DNA of 43,157 bases from Paenibacillus sp. VTT E-133291 (GTDB taxonomy: Bacteria; Bacillota; Bacilli; Paenibacillales; Paenibacillaceae): assembly GCF_002264395.1 (NCBI RefSeq), contig NZ_NFVA01000061.1:1-43157 (forward strand), written 5' to 3'. Positions 6,144 to 13,670 of the stretch are shown in pieces; position 1 is the stretch's first letter; each line of letters begins with the position of its first letter. Made by a program: the position numbers and the translations under genes. The notes under the pieces are model-generated. The model had not been told where the DNA came from. It was given only the letters and a program-made list of their open reading frames with translations, and did no database searches.

Positions 6144-6503
6144 TTAGCAAGGCTCTTCGTTCGGTTTCCCCGCATCCATAGCTGTACGGAAGCTTGAACC
6201 GCAGCCACAGGTTGCAGTAGCGTTAGGGTTGTTGATGGTGAAGCCGCCCGTCATGCCGGATTCTTCAAAATCGATTTCGAGACCATCCAGGTAACGAAGA
6301 TTCTCTTTCTCCACGACAACCTTCATCTCTTGGATGTCCATATATACGTCCTGATCGGTTTCATTATCATCAAAGCCCATAGCGTAAGAGAATCCACTGC
6401 AACCGCCGGGCGTTACTCCAATACGGAGGAACATGTTCGGCATTTCTTGTTCAGCCAGCATCGCCTTTAATTGTTCTGCTGCCTTTTCGCTAATATTAAT
6501 CAT
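6144..6503 (-). CDS. yutM: A-type iron-sulfur carrier (HesB/IscA/ErpA family, YutM-like)
   Basis: A 119-residue A-type Fe-S cluster carrier that takes [2Fe-2S]/[4Fe-4S] clusters from the SUF scaffold to target enzymes. The three ligand cysteines are in place: TPGGCSGFSY near residue 35 and TCGCGSSF near residue 100. Two ATGs lie six bases apart. The one at 6509 is only one or two bases from AGGAGG, so the ATG at 6503, seven bases away, is the better start. Candidate clients nearby include the radical SAM enzyme MqnE. It matches B. subtilis YutM, whose yut relatives also follow here. Confidence 0.9.
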   Translation of the reverse strand: MINISEKAAEQLKAMLAEQEMPNMFLRIGVTPGGCSGFSYAMGFDDNETDQDVYMDIQEMKVVVEKENLRYLDGLEIDFEESGMTGGFTINNPNATATCGCGSSFRTAMDAGKPNEEPC

Positions 6504-6697
6504 GATCATATCCTCCTATAAATTAGACTGACTTCACAAGAAAAAAACTTATGTTTAAGAGGCCATCCGGCCAAAAGTTACTTTCTTAAAAATATATACT
6601 TAATAAACTCAGTATAACCGACTATTCCATTCCCCTCAAGTCACAACTGCCTTATGCTTGACCTATCACACCAAATTAAGCCATCCATATCCAGCTG
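6504..6697. other. Divergent intergenic region, yutM/mqnE
   Basis: Non-coding DNA between yutM (-) and the mqnE promoter. Nothing recognisable apart from the yutM ribosome binding site. With the promoter and leader that follow (6698-6877) the gene-free stretch is 374 bases. Confidence 0.4.
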
Positions 6698-6726
6698 TTG
6701 ATCCCCTTATAAGAGAGGTTTATAAT
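6698..6726 (+). promoter_or_regulatory. Sigma-A promoter of mqnE
   Basis: TTGATC, 17 bases, TATAAT, ideal spacing. Transcription starting near 6733 would leave a leader of about 145 bases before the mqnE start. The leader contains a small hairpin (GGAGG..CCTC near 6766) but no recognised riboswitch. Confidence 0.75.
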
Positions 6727-6877
6727 AAGGAAGGCAAACATAAGTAAAAATTCGGAAATTTGTCACGGAGGCTAAACCTCTGATTTATTTTCATGAATGA
6801 ACAGCTACCGTCTGGGTAAGTCTGGGAATTATCTGCGGGCAATGGACCCCGTAAAACTTTCAGGAGGAATTTATTAT

Positions 6878-7984
6878 ATGTCTACTCTCTTCACCCCCCA
6901 AACAGACGCCCGAATGATGAACATTATTGAAAAAGTTCGCGGCGGCGAAAGATTGAATTTAGAAGATGGCGTTTATTTATATCAAAGTAACGACCTGCTA
7001 ACGATTGGCCAGTTAGCAAATGAAGTCAATGTCGCAAAGAACAACAACAGGGTATATTTTATCGAAAACATGAGTCTATATTTCACCAATGTTTGCGAAT
7101 CTCACTGTGCATTCTGCAATTTCCGCAAAGATGATGGAGAAGAGGGTGCATATACCCTTTCTGGTCAGGAAATGGTGCAATATGTCGAACAGCATATTCA
7201 TCCAGGTGTGCGCGAATTCCATATCGTAGGCGGTCATAATGACAAGGTTCCTTTCCAGTATTACGTGGATTCTTTAAAAGCCCTGAATGAACGTTTCCCT
7301 GAGGTAACCTTAAAAGCATACACTGCAGCCGAAATCGATTTTTTCACCCGAATTAGCGGATTGAGTATTCGTGAAGTACTGGAGCAGCTGCGTGCAGCAG
7401 GACTTAAGACACTTACTGGTGGTGGCGCAGAAATATTATCTGATCAATACCGTAAAAAAATGCGTGTAGATAAGGCTAATGTGGAAGAATATCTGGAAGT
7501 TCACCGGACAGCACATCAGCTTGGCATGAAGACACATACAACTATGCTCTACGGCTCGATTGAATCTCATGAAGATCGTATCCGGCACATGATGCAGATC
7601 CGCGATCTACAGGATGAAACCAATGGCTTTATGGTATTCATTCCATTATCTATGCAGCCTAAGAACAAGAATGCAGGGATTATGCGCCGCAACTCCGCTT
7701 ATGAGGATCTGAAGACGATTGCGATCAGCAGATTAATGCTGGATAATTTCGATCACATCAAAGCGTACTTTATTAATATCGGTCCTCAGCTTACTCAAGT
7801 TGCACTGAACTTCGGTGCTTCTGACGTACATGGTACTATTCTTAAAGAACGCATTAGCCATGCGGCTGGTGCCTTAACACCTGAAGGCCTCACTCGCGAT
7901 GAATTGATCTGGTTAGTAAAAGGTGCTGGACGAATTCCAGTAGAACGTGACACGTTCTACAATGCGATAAAGGTATACGAATAA
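6878..7984 (+). CDS. mqnE: Aminofutalosine synthase MqnE (radical SAM)
   Basis: A 368-residue radical SAM enzyme that makes aminofutalosine (aminodeoxyfutalosine) from S-adenosylmethionine and an enolpyruvyl benzoate, an early step of the futalosine route to menaquinone. The [4Fe-4S] motif is C73-x3-C77-x2-C80 (CESHCAFC), followed by FRKDDGEEGAY, and the family blocks GGGAEI, HTTMLYG and SHAAGAL are present; they fit MqnE better than MqnC. The frame is open 27 codons further upstream, but only the ATG at 6878 has AGGAGG at proper spacing. It lies between Fe-S carrier genes and an NDH-2-like gene, so its product, quinone, is the acceptor used by its neighbour. Confidence 0.9.
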   Translation: MSTLFTPQTDARMMNIIEKVRGGERLNLEDGVYLYQSNDLLTIGQLANEVNVAKNNNRVYFIENMSLYFTNVCESHCAFCNFRKDDGEEGAYTLSGQEMVQYVEQHIHPGVREFHIVGGHNDKVPFQYYVDSLKALNERFPEVTLKAYTAAEIDFFTRISGLSIREVLEQLRAAGLKTLTGGGAEILSDQYRKKMRVDKANVEEYLEVHRTAHQLGMKTHTTMLYGSIESHEDRIRHMMQIRDLQDETNGFMVFIPLSMQPKNKNAGIMRRNSAYEDLKTIAISRLMLDNFDHIKAYFINIGPQLTQVALNFGASDVHGTILKERISHAAGALTPEGLTRDELIWLVKGAGRIPVERDTFYNAIKVYE

Positions 7985-8033
7985 AAGACTACCTAGATCC
8001 GTTACCCTATATTGGAAAGGAAGTTCGGTCAGC

Positions 8034-9095
8034 ATGAGAACACTACTCGTTCTGGGCGGCGGCTATGGCGGCTTGGCCCTAATTCAAGAATTGCTCAATA
8101 ATCACCTTCCTCAGGATATTGAAATTATCTTAATTGACCGAATGCCTTATCAAGGAATCAAAACGGAATATTATGCGCTTGCCGCGGGTACAGTAACTGA
8201 CTATCACTTGCGGATCCAGTTTCCGGTTCATCCCCGTCTCACTATCCGTTACGGTGAGGTGAGTTCCATTGATTTGGAGAGTAGAATCATTACAATGGAG
8301 CCTGATGAGACTGTGTCTTATGACATACTTGCCATTGCACTAGGTTGTACCGACAATTACCATAACATCCCTGGAGCTGATCAATATACTTGCAGTATCC
8401 AGACCTTTGCAGGAACACGCGAAACTTACCAACGTTTAAACGATGTGAAGCCTTATGGAACAATTAACATTGTAGGCGGTGGACTAAGTGGAGTGGAATT
8501 GGCGGCAGAGCTTCGGGAGAGCCGGCCAGATCTTAATATTGCTATTCTGGATCGTGGTGAACGTGTCTTATCTGCCTTCCCTGCGAAGCTGTCACAGTAC
8601 GTGGAGGAATGGTTTCACCACCACCAAGTACAGACACTTGGACGTGTCTCAGTATCCCATGTAGAGAAAGATGCGCTTTTTAACGGTACAGAGGAAATTC
8701 TTTCAGATGTTACGGTATGGACCGCAGGGATTCAACCGGTGAAGGTTGTTCAGGAATTAACAGTCCCGAAGGATCGCGGAGGACGGATCATTTTGGATGA
8801 ATATTATCGTGTACCTGATTATCCAGAAGTGTATGTAATTGGCGACTGTGCCAGCCTGCCATTCGCTCCAAGCGCACAAGCAGCAGGAGCGCAGGGTGAG
8901 CAGGTTGCTCAGGTTATTCAAGCCATGTGGCGCGGCGAGACCCCTAAGCTTCATCCTATTCGTCTAAAGGGTACTTTAGGTTCACTAGGCAAGAAAGCTG
9001 GATTTGGTCTGATGGGCCAACGCTCCGTCAAAGGACGGGTTCCCCGTATCCTTAAGAGCGGGGTGCTCTGGATGTCAAAACGCACTTTAGGATAA
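8034..9095 (+). CDS. yutJ: NDH-2-like FAD-dependent oxidoreductase (YutJ-like)
   Basis: A 353-residue pyridine nucleotide-disulphide oxidoreductase of the NDH-2 family. The FAD motif is GGGYGGLALI at the N-terminus, the NAD(P) motif is GGGLSGVELAAEL, and the third block is YVIGDCASLPFAPSAQAAGAQGEQ. It is shorter than the enzyme at 1132-2325 and fits B. subtilis YutJ. The electron donor and acceptor are not proven; NADH to menaquinone is likely. The ATG at 8034 follows GGAAAGGAAG. It is probably cotranscribed with mqnE (49-base gap, no terminator) and ends at the 9100-9150 terminator. Confidence 0.87.
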   Translation: MRTLLVLGGGYGGLALIQELLNNHLPQDIEIILIDRMPYQGIKTEYYALAAGTVTDYHLRIQFPVHPRLTIRYGEVSSIDLESRIITMEPDETVSYDILAIALGCTDNYHNIPGADQYTCSIQTFAGTRETYQRLNDVKPYGTINIVGGGLSGVELAAELRESRPDLNIAILDRGERVLSAFPAKLSQYVEEWFHHHQVQTLGRVSVSHVEKDALFNGTEEILSDVTVWTAGIQPVKVVQELTVPKDRGGRIILDEYYRVPDYPEVYVIGDCASLPFAPSAQAAGAQGEQVAQVIQAMWRGETPKLHPIRLKGTLGSLGKKAGFGLMGQRSVKGRVPRILKSGVLWMSKRTLG

Positions 9096-9099
9096 ACCT

Positions 9100-9150
9100 A
9101 AGGGCTGCTCTTTTCCGTTATAAATACGAAAAAGAGCAGCCCTTTATTTT
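9100..9150. terminator. Terminator between yutJ and yuzB
   Basis: A perfect stem (AAGGGCTGCTCTTTT and its complement) flanked by A/T-rich sequence, between convergent genes. Confidence 0.88.
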
Positions 9151-9163
9151 CCACAAAAAGCAT

Positions 9164-9418
9164 TTAATCAAGGTCCATATTGAACCAAGCCTCTAGCTCT
9201 TTGATTTTAGCATCAATTTTCTCTTCGAGCTCAGCAACCGTATCTGCTGCAACGATGTCTCCTTCAACCATTGCAAATGGAGTTAAATAACATTCCCCAC
9301 AATTGTTCAGGCATCCGTATTCGATCACATCGTAATCTGGATTTCCTTCCAGCTTTTGCATTAGCTTGTCTGTTCCGTGACCCATGTTACTGGCACAAAA
9401 TTCAATAATTGGTCTCAT
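9164..9418 (-). CDS. yuzB: YuzB-like DUF1450 protein
   Basis: An 84-residue cytoplasmic protein of the YuzB/DUF1450 family, function unproven. It starts RPIIEFCASN and has a cysteine group GCLNNCGECYLTPFAMV that could bind a metal or Fe-S cluster in a small thioredoxin-like fold. The frame is open nine codons further, but the ATG at 9418 has AGGGAGA at good spacing and matches the usual family start. In B. subtilis yuzB is the neighbour of yutJ and lies near yutI, the same set as here, which strengthens the call. Confidence 0.88.
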   Translation of the reverse strand: MRPIIEFCASNMGHGTDKLMQKLEGNPDYDVIEYGCLNNCGECYLTPFAMVEGDIVAADTVAELEEKIDAKIKELEAWFNMDLD

Positions 9419-9499
9419 GATGATCTCCCTATTCCGCCTAACCATTTTATTTTTTAACTTTTTGTACTATAATGAACTTACGAAAGGAGTGATTGAGAA

Positions 9500-9748
9500 A
9501 TGAGTGAGAATGCACAAAGCACCGAAATGTATGATGAAGTATTGGAAGTGCTTGATAAACTTCGTCCGTTCCTACAACGCGATGGCGGTGACGTTGAACT
9601 AGTCGATGTAGAAGACGGCATTGTGAAGTTGAAACTTATGGGTGCCTGCGGCAGCTGCCCAAGCTCCACGATCACCTTGAAAGCCGGGATTGAACGCGCC
9701 CTTCTTGAAGAAGTAGAAGGCGTACAAGAAGTTATGCAAGTATTCTAA
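9500..9748 (+). CDS. yutI: NifU C-terminal-like Fe-S scaffold/carrier (YutI)
   Basis: An 82-residue NifU C-terminal domain protein (Nfu type), which carries a [4Fe-4S] cluster, usually between two subunits, and hands it to apo-enzymes. The ligand motif CGSCPSSTITLK is complete, and the family start VLEVLDKLRPFLQRDGGDVELVDV is present. The length matches B. subtilis YutI. The ATG at 9500 follows GAAAGGAG, and a TATAAT lies at 9468-9473 in the 81-base divergent gap to yuzB. A terminator follows at 9764-9800. Confidence 0.93.
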   Translation: MSENAQSTEMYDEVLEVLDKLRPFLQRDGGDVELVDVEDGIVKLKLMGACGSCPSSTITLKAGIERALLEEVEGVQEVMQVF

Positions 9749-9763
9749 TCCCATTCAATATCA

Positions 9764-9800
9764 TTCCCGATCCTCCTCTTCAGGAGATCGGGATTTTCTT
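9764..9800 (+). terminator. Terminator of yutI
   Basis: CCCGATC-C-TCCT with AGGAGATCGGG (one bulged C), then ATTTTCTT. Confidence 0.8.
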
Positions 9801-9833
9801 ATTATAGAGGATTTACACTTTCCCTACAACATA

Positions 9834-9876
9834 CAGCATAAAACCCGCATGCCATTAGGCAGCGGGTTTTATGCTG
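9834..9876. terminator. Terminator of the metNPQ operon
   Basis: A perfect 15-bp stem (CAGCATAAAACCCGC and its complement) with a 13-base loop, between yutI and the convergent metQ. The T-run is inside the stem, so it may be less efficient than the classic form. Confidence 0.7.
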
Positions 9877-9902
9877 TTTAGAGAATAAGTTATCTTTCTG
9901 TC

Positions 9903-10751
9903 TTAAAATGCTGGAATGATCGAGCCTTTATACTGCTCTTCAATGAATGCCTTCGCTTCTGGAGAATTCAGAGCAGCGACCAGCTTTTTGATTGCATCAG
10001 AATCTTTATTGTCAGGACGAGCTACCAGGATGTTAGCATAGGGGGAATCCGTACCTTCGATGAACAAAGCATCTTTAGTTGGCACTAGGTCAGCTTCCAG
10101 CGCATAGTTAGTGTTAATCAAGGCAAGATCCACTTCATCTAATTGACGGCCTAACATTGCTGCATCTAGCTCGATAATTTTAAGGTTTTTCTTATTTTCA
10201 GTAATATCCGCTTGAGTAGCTGTGATGTTGGTATCATCTTTTAATTTAATCAGTCCATTTTTGGCAAGCAGGATCAGTGCACGACCACCGTTTGTAGCAT
10301 CATTAGGGATGGCTACTTTCGCACCATCAGCCAGCTCGTCGATGGATTTGATTTTCTTGGAATATGCACCAAAAGGTTCAACATGAACAGCTGTAACCGA
10401 AACTAGATCCGAACCGTTCTTTTGATTCTGGTCATCCAGGTAAGGCTGATGTTGGAAGAAGTTAGCATCCAGATTCTTCTCTGAAAGCTGAACGTTTGGT
10501 TGAACATAGTCAGTGAATTCTTTGATTTCCAATGTAATTCCTTGCGCTTCAAGCAATGGCTTAATAGCTTTTAAGATCTCAGCGTGTGGAACAGGTGAAG
10601 CACCAACCACCAATTTCACTGGTTCTGTAGTTGCAGCACCGTTTTCAGGTGCATTAGTGGCAGCCGAGTTAGAAGCATTATTGTTATTGCCGCAAGCAGC
10701 TAGCACCACAACCAATGTCAGACTAAAAAAAGTAAGTAGTAATTTTTTCAT
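9903..10751 (-). CDS. metQ: Methionine-binding lipoprotein MetQ
   Basis: A 282-residue substrate-binding lipoprotein of the NlpA/MetQ family, the extracellular receptor of the methionine ABC importer. It has a signal peptide with lipobox LAAC (Cys20), a low-complexity N/A-rich linker, then the receptor domain starting KLVVGASPVPHAEILK, with FQHQPYL and the ATNGGRALILL segment typical of MetQ. The ATG at 10751 is preceded by GAGGGGG. It is the last gene of metN-metP-metQ, 58 bases after metP, and the operon is under the SAM-I riboswitch at 12588-12723. Ligand assignment (methionine) rests on the family and the riboswitch. Confidence 0.94.
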   Translation of the reverse strand: MKKLLLTFFSLTLVVVLAACGNNNNASNSAATNAPENGAATTEPVKLVVGASPVPHAEILKAIKPLLEAQGITLEIKEFTDYVQPNVQLSEKNLDANFFQHQPYLDDQNQKNGSDLVSVTAVHVEPFGAYSKKIKSIDELADGAKVAIPNDATNGGRALILLAKNGLIKLKDDTNITATQADITENKKNLKIIELDAAMLGRQLDEVDLALINTNYALEADLVPTKDALFIEGTDSPYANILVARPDNKDSDAIKKLVAALNSPEAKAFIEEQYKGSIIPAF

Positions 10752-10809
10752 TTTAAATCCCCCTCTTATCCTTGGTATTTGTATGAATAAGGCTATATAT
10801 AGACGTACC

Positions 10810-11469
10810 TTATTTCCGTGTAAAATGTCTTACTAGTCGATCACCGGCCATCTGTAGCAGTTGCACCAGTATGACCATCAAGACTACAGCGATAATCATA
10901 ACTTCCTTCTCATAACGGTAATATCCATAACGGATCGCTAGATCACCTAGACCGCCGCCGCCTACCATCCCGGACATGGCCGTATAAGAGACCAGTGTAA
11001 CCAGTGTGATCGTAACCCCGGCGAGCAGACCTGGACGAGCCTCTGGCAAAAGAACACGCATAACGATTTGATTCGTCGATGCCCCCATACCTTGTGCCGC
11101 TTCGATCACTCCGCGGTCTACCTCTCTTAGTGCCGTCTCTACCAGACGGGCAAAAAACGGAGCAGCACCAATCACAAGCGGTGGAATCGTGCCCAGTACA
11201 CCAATGGCGGTACCAACAACGGCTTTACTAAAAGGAATCAATGCCACCATCAAAATGATAAATGGTACGGATCGTAGAATGTTTACAATGAACGATAAGA
11301 CCGAGTAAGTTACTCTGATTACTATACTATTCGATCTTCCCCATAAATACAATAGAATTCCGAGTGGTAAACCAAGAATAATTGTGAATATTCCGGAAAA
11401 TAGTAACATTTCCAAAGTAGCAACGGTAGCATCCATCATTTCTTGCCAGTTTAAATCTGCGAAATTCAT
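10810..11469 (-). CDS. metP: Methionine ABC transporter permease MetP (MetI)
   Basis: A 219-residue integral membrane permease of the MetI type with about five transmembrane helices. It carries the EAA loop that contacts the ATPase (EAAQGMGASTNQIVMRVLLPEARPG given here in part: EAAQGMGAS and LLPEARPG, residues around 130-155). Its ATG overlaps the metN stop by one base (TAATG), so the two are translationally coupled. It forms the membrane channel of the MetNPQ importer. Confidence 0.94.
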   Translation of the reverse strand: MNFADLNWQEMMDATVATLEMLLFSGIFTIILGLPLGILLYLWGRSNSIVIRVTYSVLSFIVNILRSVPFIILMVALIPFSKAVVGTAIGVLGTIPPLVIGAAPFFARLVETALREVDRGVIEAAQGMGASTNQIVMRVLLPEARPGLLAGVTITLVTLVSYTAMSGMVGGGGLGDLAIRYGYYRYEKEVMIIAVVLMVILVQLLQMAGDRLVRHFTRK

Positions 11470-12485
11470 TACGAAATCACCTCCACTTCAAGCCCTTGAG
11501 CGGTTAGTTCAGCTATCGTCACAGCAATCGCTTCAGCGGGTCCTTCGAACCGAACAATCATTTGCCCATAAGGTACGTCTTTAATCGTTGAGATGGTACC
11601 ATGCAGAATGGCAAAGCTAACACCTGTCTCACGTACTACATTGGAAAGGGCAGAGCCGTAGGTCTTCTCTCCGAAAAAGGTAATTTTGACGGCCTGAGAG
11701 TTGTCCCCAGCAGCAGCGTCAAGCGCCGTACGAAGGGGGCCCTCATTCTGTGATTCACTGCGAATGAAATCGCGAGTGACCTCATGCTGCGGCTTCAGGA
11801 ATACCTCCGTCACTTTACCCTGCTCAACGATACCACCACCATGAATGACCGCAACACGGTCGCAGATGCTCTGAATCACGTGCATTTCGTGAGTGATCAG
11901 CACAATGGTCAGATGGAATCGTTTATTAATATCGAGCAATAGCTTAAGAATAGAGTCTGTCGTTTGTGGGTCAAGCGCAGAGGTTGCCTCGTCACACAGC
12001 AGCACATCAGGGTCGCTGGCAAGTGCCCGTGCGATGCCGACCCGTTGCTTTTGCCCTCCTGATAATTGAGAGGGATACTTATCCTTGTGATCTTCAAGCC
12101 CCACTAGGGCAAGCAAGTCTTTTACTTTTGCATCAATACCTGTTCTCGAAACGCCTGTGAGTCGCAGAGGAAAAGCAATATTATCGTACACCGTCGCTGA
12201 AGATAGCAGATTGAAATGTTGAAAAATCATCCCAATTTTGCGCCGCTGTTCCTGCAGCTGAGCTTGGCTAAGACTGGTTAGCTCTACACCATCAACCCAA
12301 ACTTCTCCTTCTGTCGGACGTTCCAACAGATTAATGCATCGGATCAATGTACTTTTCCCCGCGCCAGAATGGCCAATGACTCCGAATATTTCACCTTTTT
12401 CGATAGACAGATTCAATCCGGAAAGTGCTGTAGCCGCATGGCTGCCTTTTCCAAATACCTTTGTTATTCCTTTTAGATTAATCAA
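11469..12485 (-). CDS. metN: Methionine ABC transporter ATP-binding protein MetN
   Basis: A 338-residue ATPase that drives methionine import. It has Walker A GHSGAGKST, the Q-loop IFQHFNLL, the ABC signature LSGGQKQRVGIARAL, Walker B VLLCDEATSALD and the switch His in LITHEM. The C-terminal part (from about residue 265) is the NIL/ACT-like domain of MetN, which in the family binds methionine and inhibits transport. It is the first gene of the operon. The ATG at 12485 follows the riboswitch terminator. The upstream SD is moderate (AAAGGGGGCGACG). Confidence 0.95.
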   Translation of the reverse strand: MINLKGITKVFGKGSHAATALSGLNLSIEKGEIFGVIGHSGAGKSTLIRCINLLERPTEGEVWVDGVELTSLSQAQLQEQRRKIGMIFQHFNLLSSATVYDNIAFPLRLTGVSRTGIDAKVKDLLALVGLEDHKDKYPSQLSGGQKQRVGIARALASDPDVLLCDEATSALDPQTTDSILKLLLDINKRFHLTIVLITHEMHVIQSICDRVAVIHGGGIVEQGKVTEVFLKPQHEVTRDFIRSESQNEGPLRTALDAAAGDNSQAVKITFFGEKTYGSALSNVVRETGVSFAILHGTISTIKDVPYGQMIVRFEGPAEAIAVTIAELTAQGLEVEVIS

Positions 12486-12521
12486 CGCTCGTCGCCCCCT
12501 TTATATTTCACTTATTCCATA

Positions 12522-12560
12522 CAAAAAAACCTCCGACGATCGATGCAGATCGCAAGAGGC
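12522..12560 (-). terminator. Riboswitch-controlled terminator upstream of metN
   Basis: On the minus strand CCTCTTGCGATC pairs with GATCGTCGGAGG and is followed by seven T. It is the expression platform of the SAM-I riboswitch: with SAM bound the terminator should form and metNPQ should be off. Confidence 0.88.
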
Positions 12561-12587
12561 TCTGTGTGTTTATTTAGACAATGCCTT

Positions 12588-12723
12588 CTCATCTGCCAAC
12601 GACCACAAACCTTGCGTCATTGTAGGAATTAGCACCATGACATTTGTATATAACGCTAATCGCGCTGTATACAAATCGGTTGCCGGGCTTCATCGGGCCT
12701 ATCCCTCCGCCACTCTCGATAAG
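12588..12723 (-). promoter_or_regulatory. SAM-I (S-box) riboswitch aptamer
   Basis: On the minus strand the conserved S-box blocks occur in order: CTTATCGAGAG, GGCGGAGGGA, GGCCCGATGAAGCCCGGCAA, then GGTGCTAATTCC. The 5' CTTATC pairs with the 3' GATGAG to form P1. It is located between a strong promoter and metN, and fits methionine import controlled by S-adenosylmethionine. Confidence 0.96.
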
Positions 12724-12778
12724 ATATAGAGTATGAAATTTTTATGTTTGAATTCGTACAGACTTTAATGCAAGCATA

Positions 12779-12807
12779 AGTATAGTAAGTTTCTTGTTTT
12801 TTGTCAA
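12779..12807 (-). promoter_or_regulatory. Promoter of the metNPQ operon
   Basis: On the minus strand TTGACA, 17 bases, TATACT. The -35 is perfect. The transcript would begin near 12771, with a leader of about 285 bases containing the SAM-I riboswitch. Confidence 0.85.
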
Positions 12808-12826
12808 AAGGAAATATCTTGAACGC

Positions 12827-13561
12827 TTAGGATTGTATGCTCTTTGCCTTGCTGATTTCCTTACGCAGCTGTTCATTGCTGTAGCTGAATGCCGCGATTA
12901 ATGTTTTACAGTTCATTTCAAGGGACTGCTTTAAATCCTCAAGATGGCTATCTAAATCCTCAAGCTGAATTTTGTCATGCAAGCCTTGATGTCGCTGCCA
13001 TAAATCATCCTGCATTTCGGAATTCATATAATGAATTTCAGCATTTCTGCGCTTGCGTAGATTCTCCAGTGGATCACGATAAGAGTTCTTGATCTGTTCC
13101 AGTTGATCCGCTAACGCAGGATGCACATTCAATAACTGAAGTTGACGCAGCACTGTAAAATAAGAAAAATGCGTTTTTAATTTGGAGGTTTTGAGGTCAT
13201 AAAAATGATTCAGCACCGTTCCAAGCTTGTCCAGAAGAGAGAATACACGAATAAACCCATCTTTATAAAAATAAACATAACGCGCATAATCGCCTTGTTC
13301 CACTGGTGACATATCGTCCATATAACCAGCGATTACCGATTTCCGGTAAAAAGCGGCCGCGAACCAGCTTTGCTCCAATTCATCCAGTGACGAGATCAGT
13401 CCACGTGTCCAAATCTCCAGCTTGCGGTATTCATGGTCATTATCCTCATGAGCGTTCATTTCCTTGCGCAGTAAGGCTGCAAATGTGGCCATGTTCTCCA
13501 TCGCGTCAGCCAATACACCGCTGTTCTTTCGAGGCGGCTCTCCAAGTATAACCCGCAGCAT
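12827..13561 (-). CDS. HEPN-domain protein (Cthe_2314-like)
   Basis: A 244-residue, mostly helical soluble protein. Near residue 190 it carries RNAEIH within LRKRRNAEIHYMNSE, an exact fit to the HEPN RNase motif R-N-x3-H, preceded by an NSYRDPLENL helix. It resembles the Cthe_2314 HEPN group found in Paenibacillus and clostridia. HEPN proteins with this motif are often RNases in toxin-antitoxin or defence systems, but no MNT or other antitoxin partner is adjacent here and the neighbours are core genes, so a housekeeping RNA role is as likely. The ATG at 13561 follows AGGAGG in a TAAAACTTTAGGAGG leader. Function is inferred. Confidence 0.72.
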   Translation of the reverse strand: MLRVILGEPPRKNSGVLADAMENMATFAALLRKEMNAHEDNDHEYRKLEIWTRGLISSLDELEQSWFAAAFYRKSVIAGYMDDMSPVEQGDYARYVYFYKDGFIRVFSLLDKLGTVLNHFYDLKTSKLKTHFSYFTVLRQLQLLNVHPALADQLEQIKNSYRDPLENLRKRRNAEIHYMNSEMQDDLWQRHQGLHDKIQLEDLDSHLEDLKQSLEMNCKTLIAAFSYSNEQLRKEISKAKSIQS

Positions 13562-13670
13562 ATCCCAGTCCTCCTAAAGTTTTATCCAGCACCACGATAT
13601 ACCGATTTCCACTTTATTATTCCGCAGGTAAAGCGACTCTATCCACGGTGGGAACTTTCTACTAAGGGCG

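Noticed and set aside
6733..6877. Riboswitch in the 145-base mqnE leader
   Set aside because: Only a small hairpin (GGAGG..CCTC) is visible, with no conserved riboswitch blocks and no terminator-antiterminator pair.
12827..13561. HEPN toxin-antitoxin or defence island
   Set aside because: No partner gene (MNT, antitoxin, CRISPR or restriction genes) nearby; the flanks are ctaA and metNPQ, ordinary core genes.
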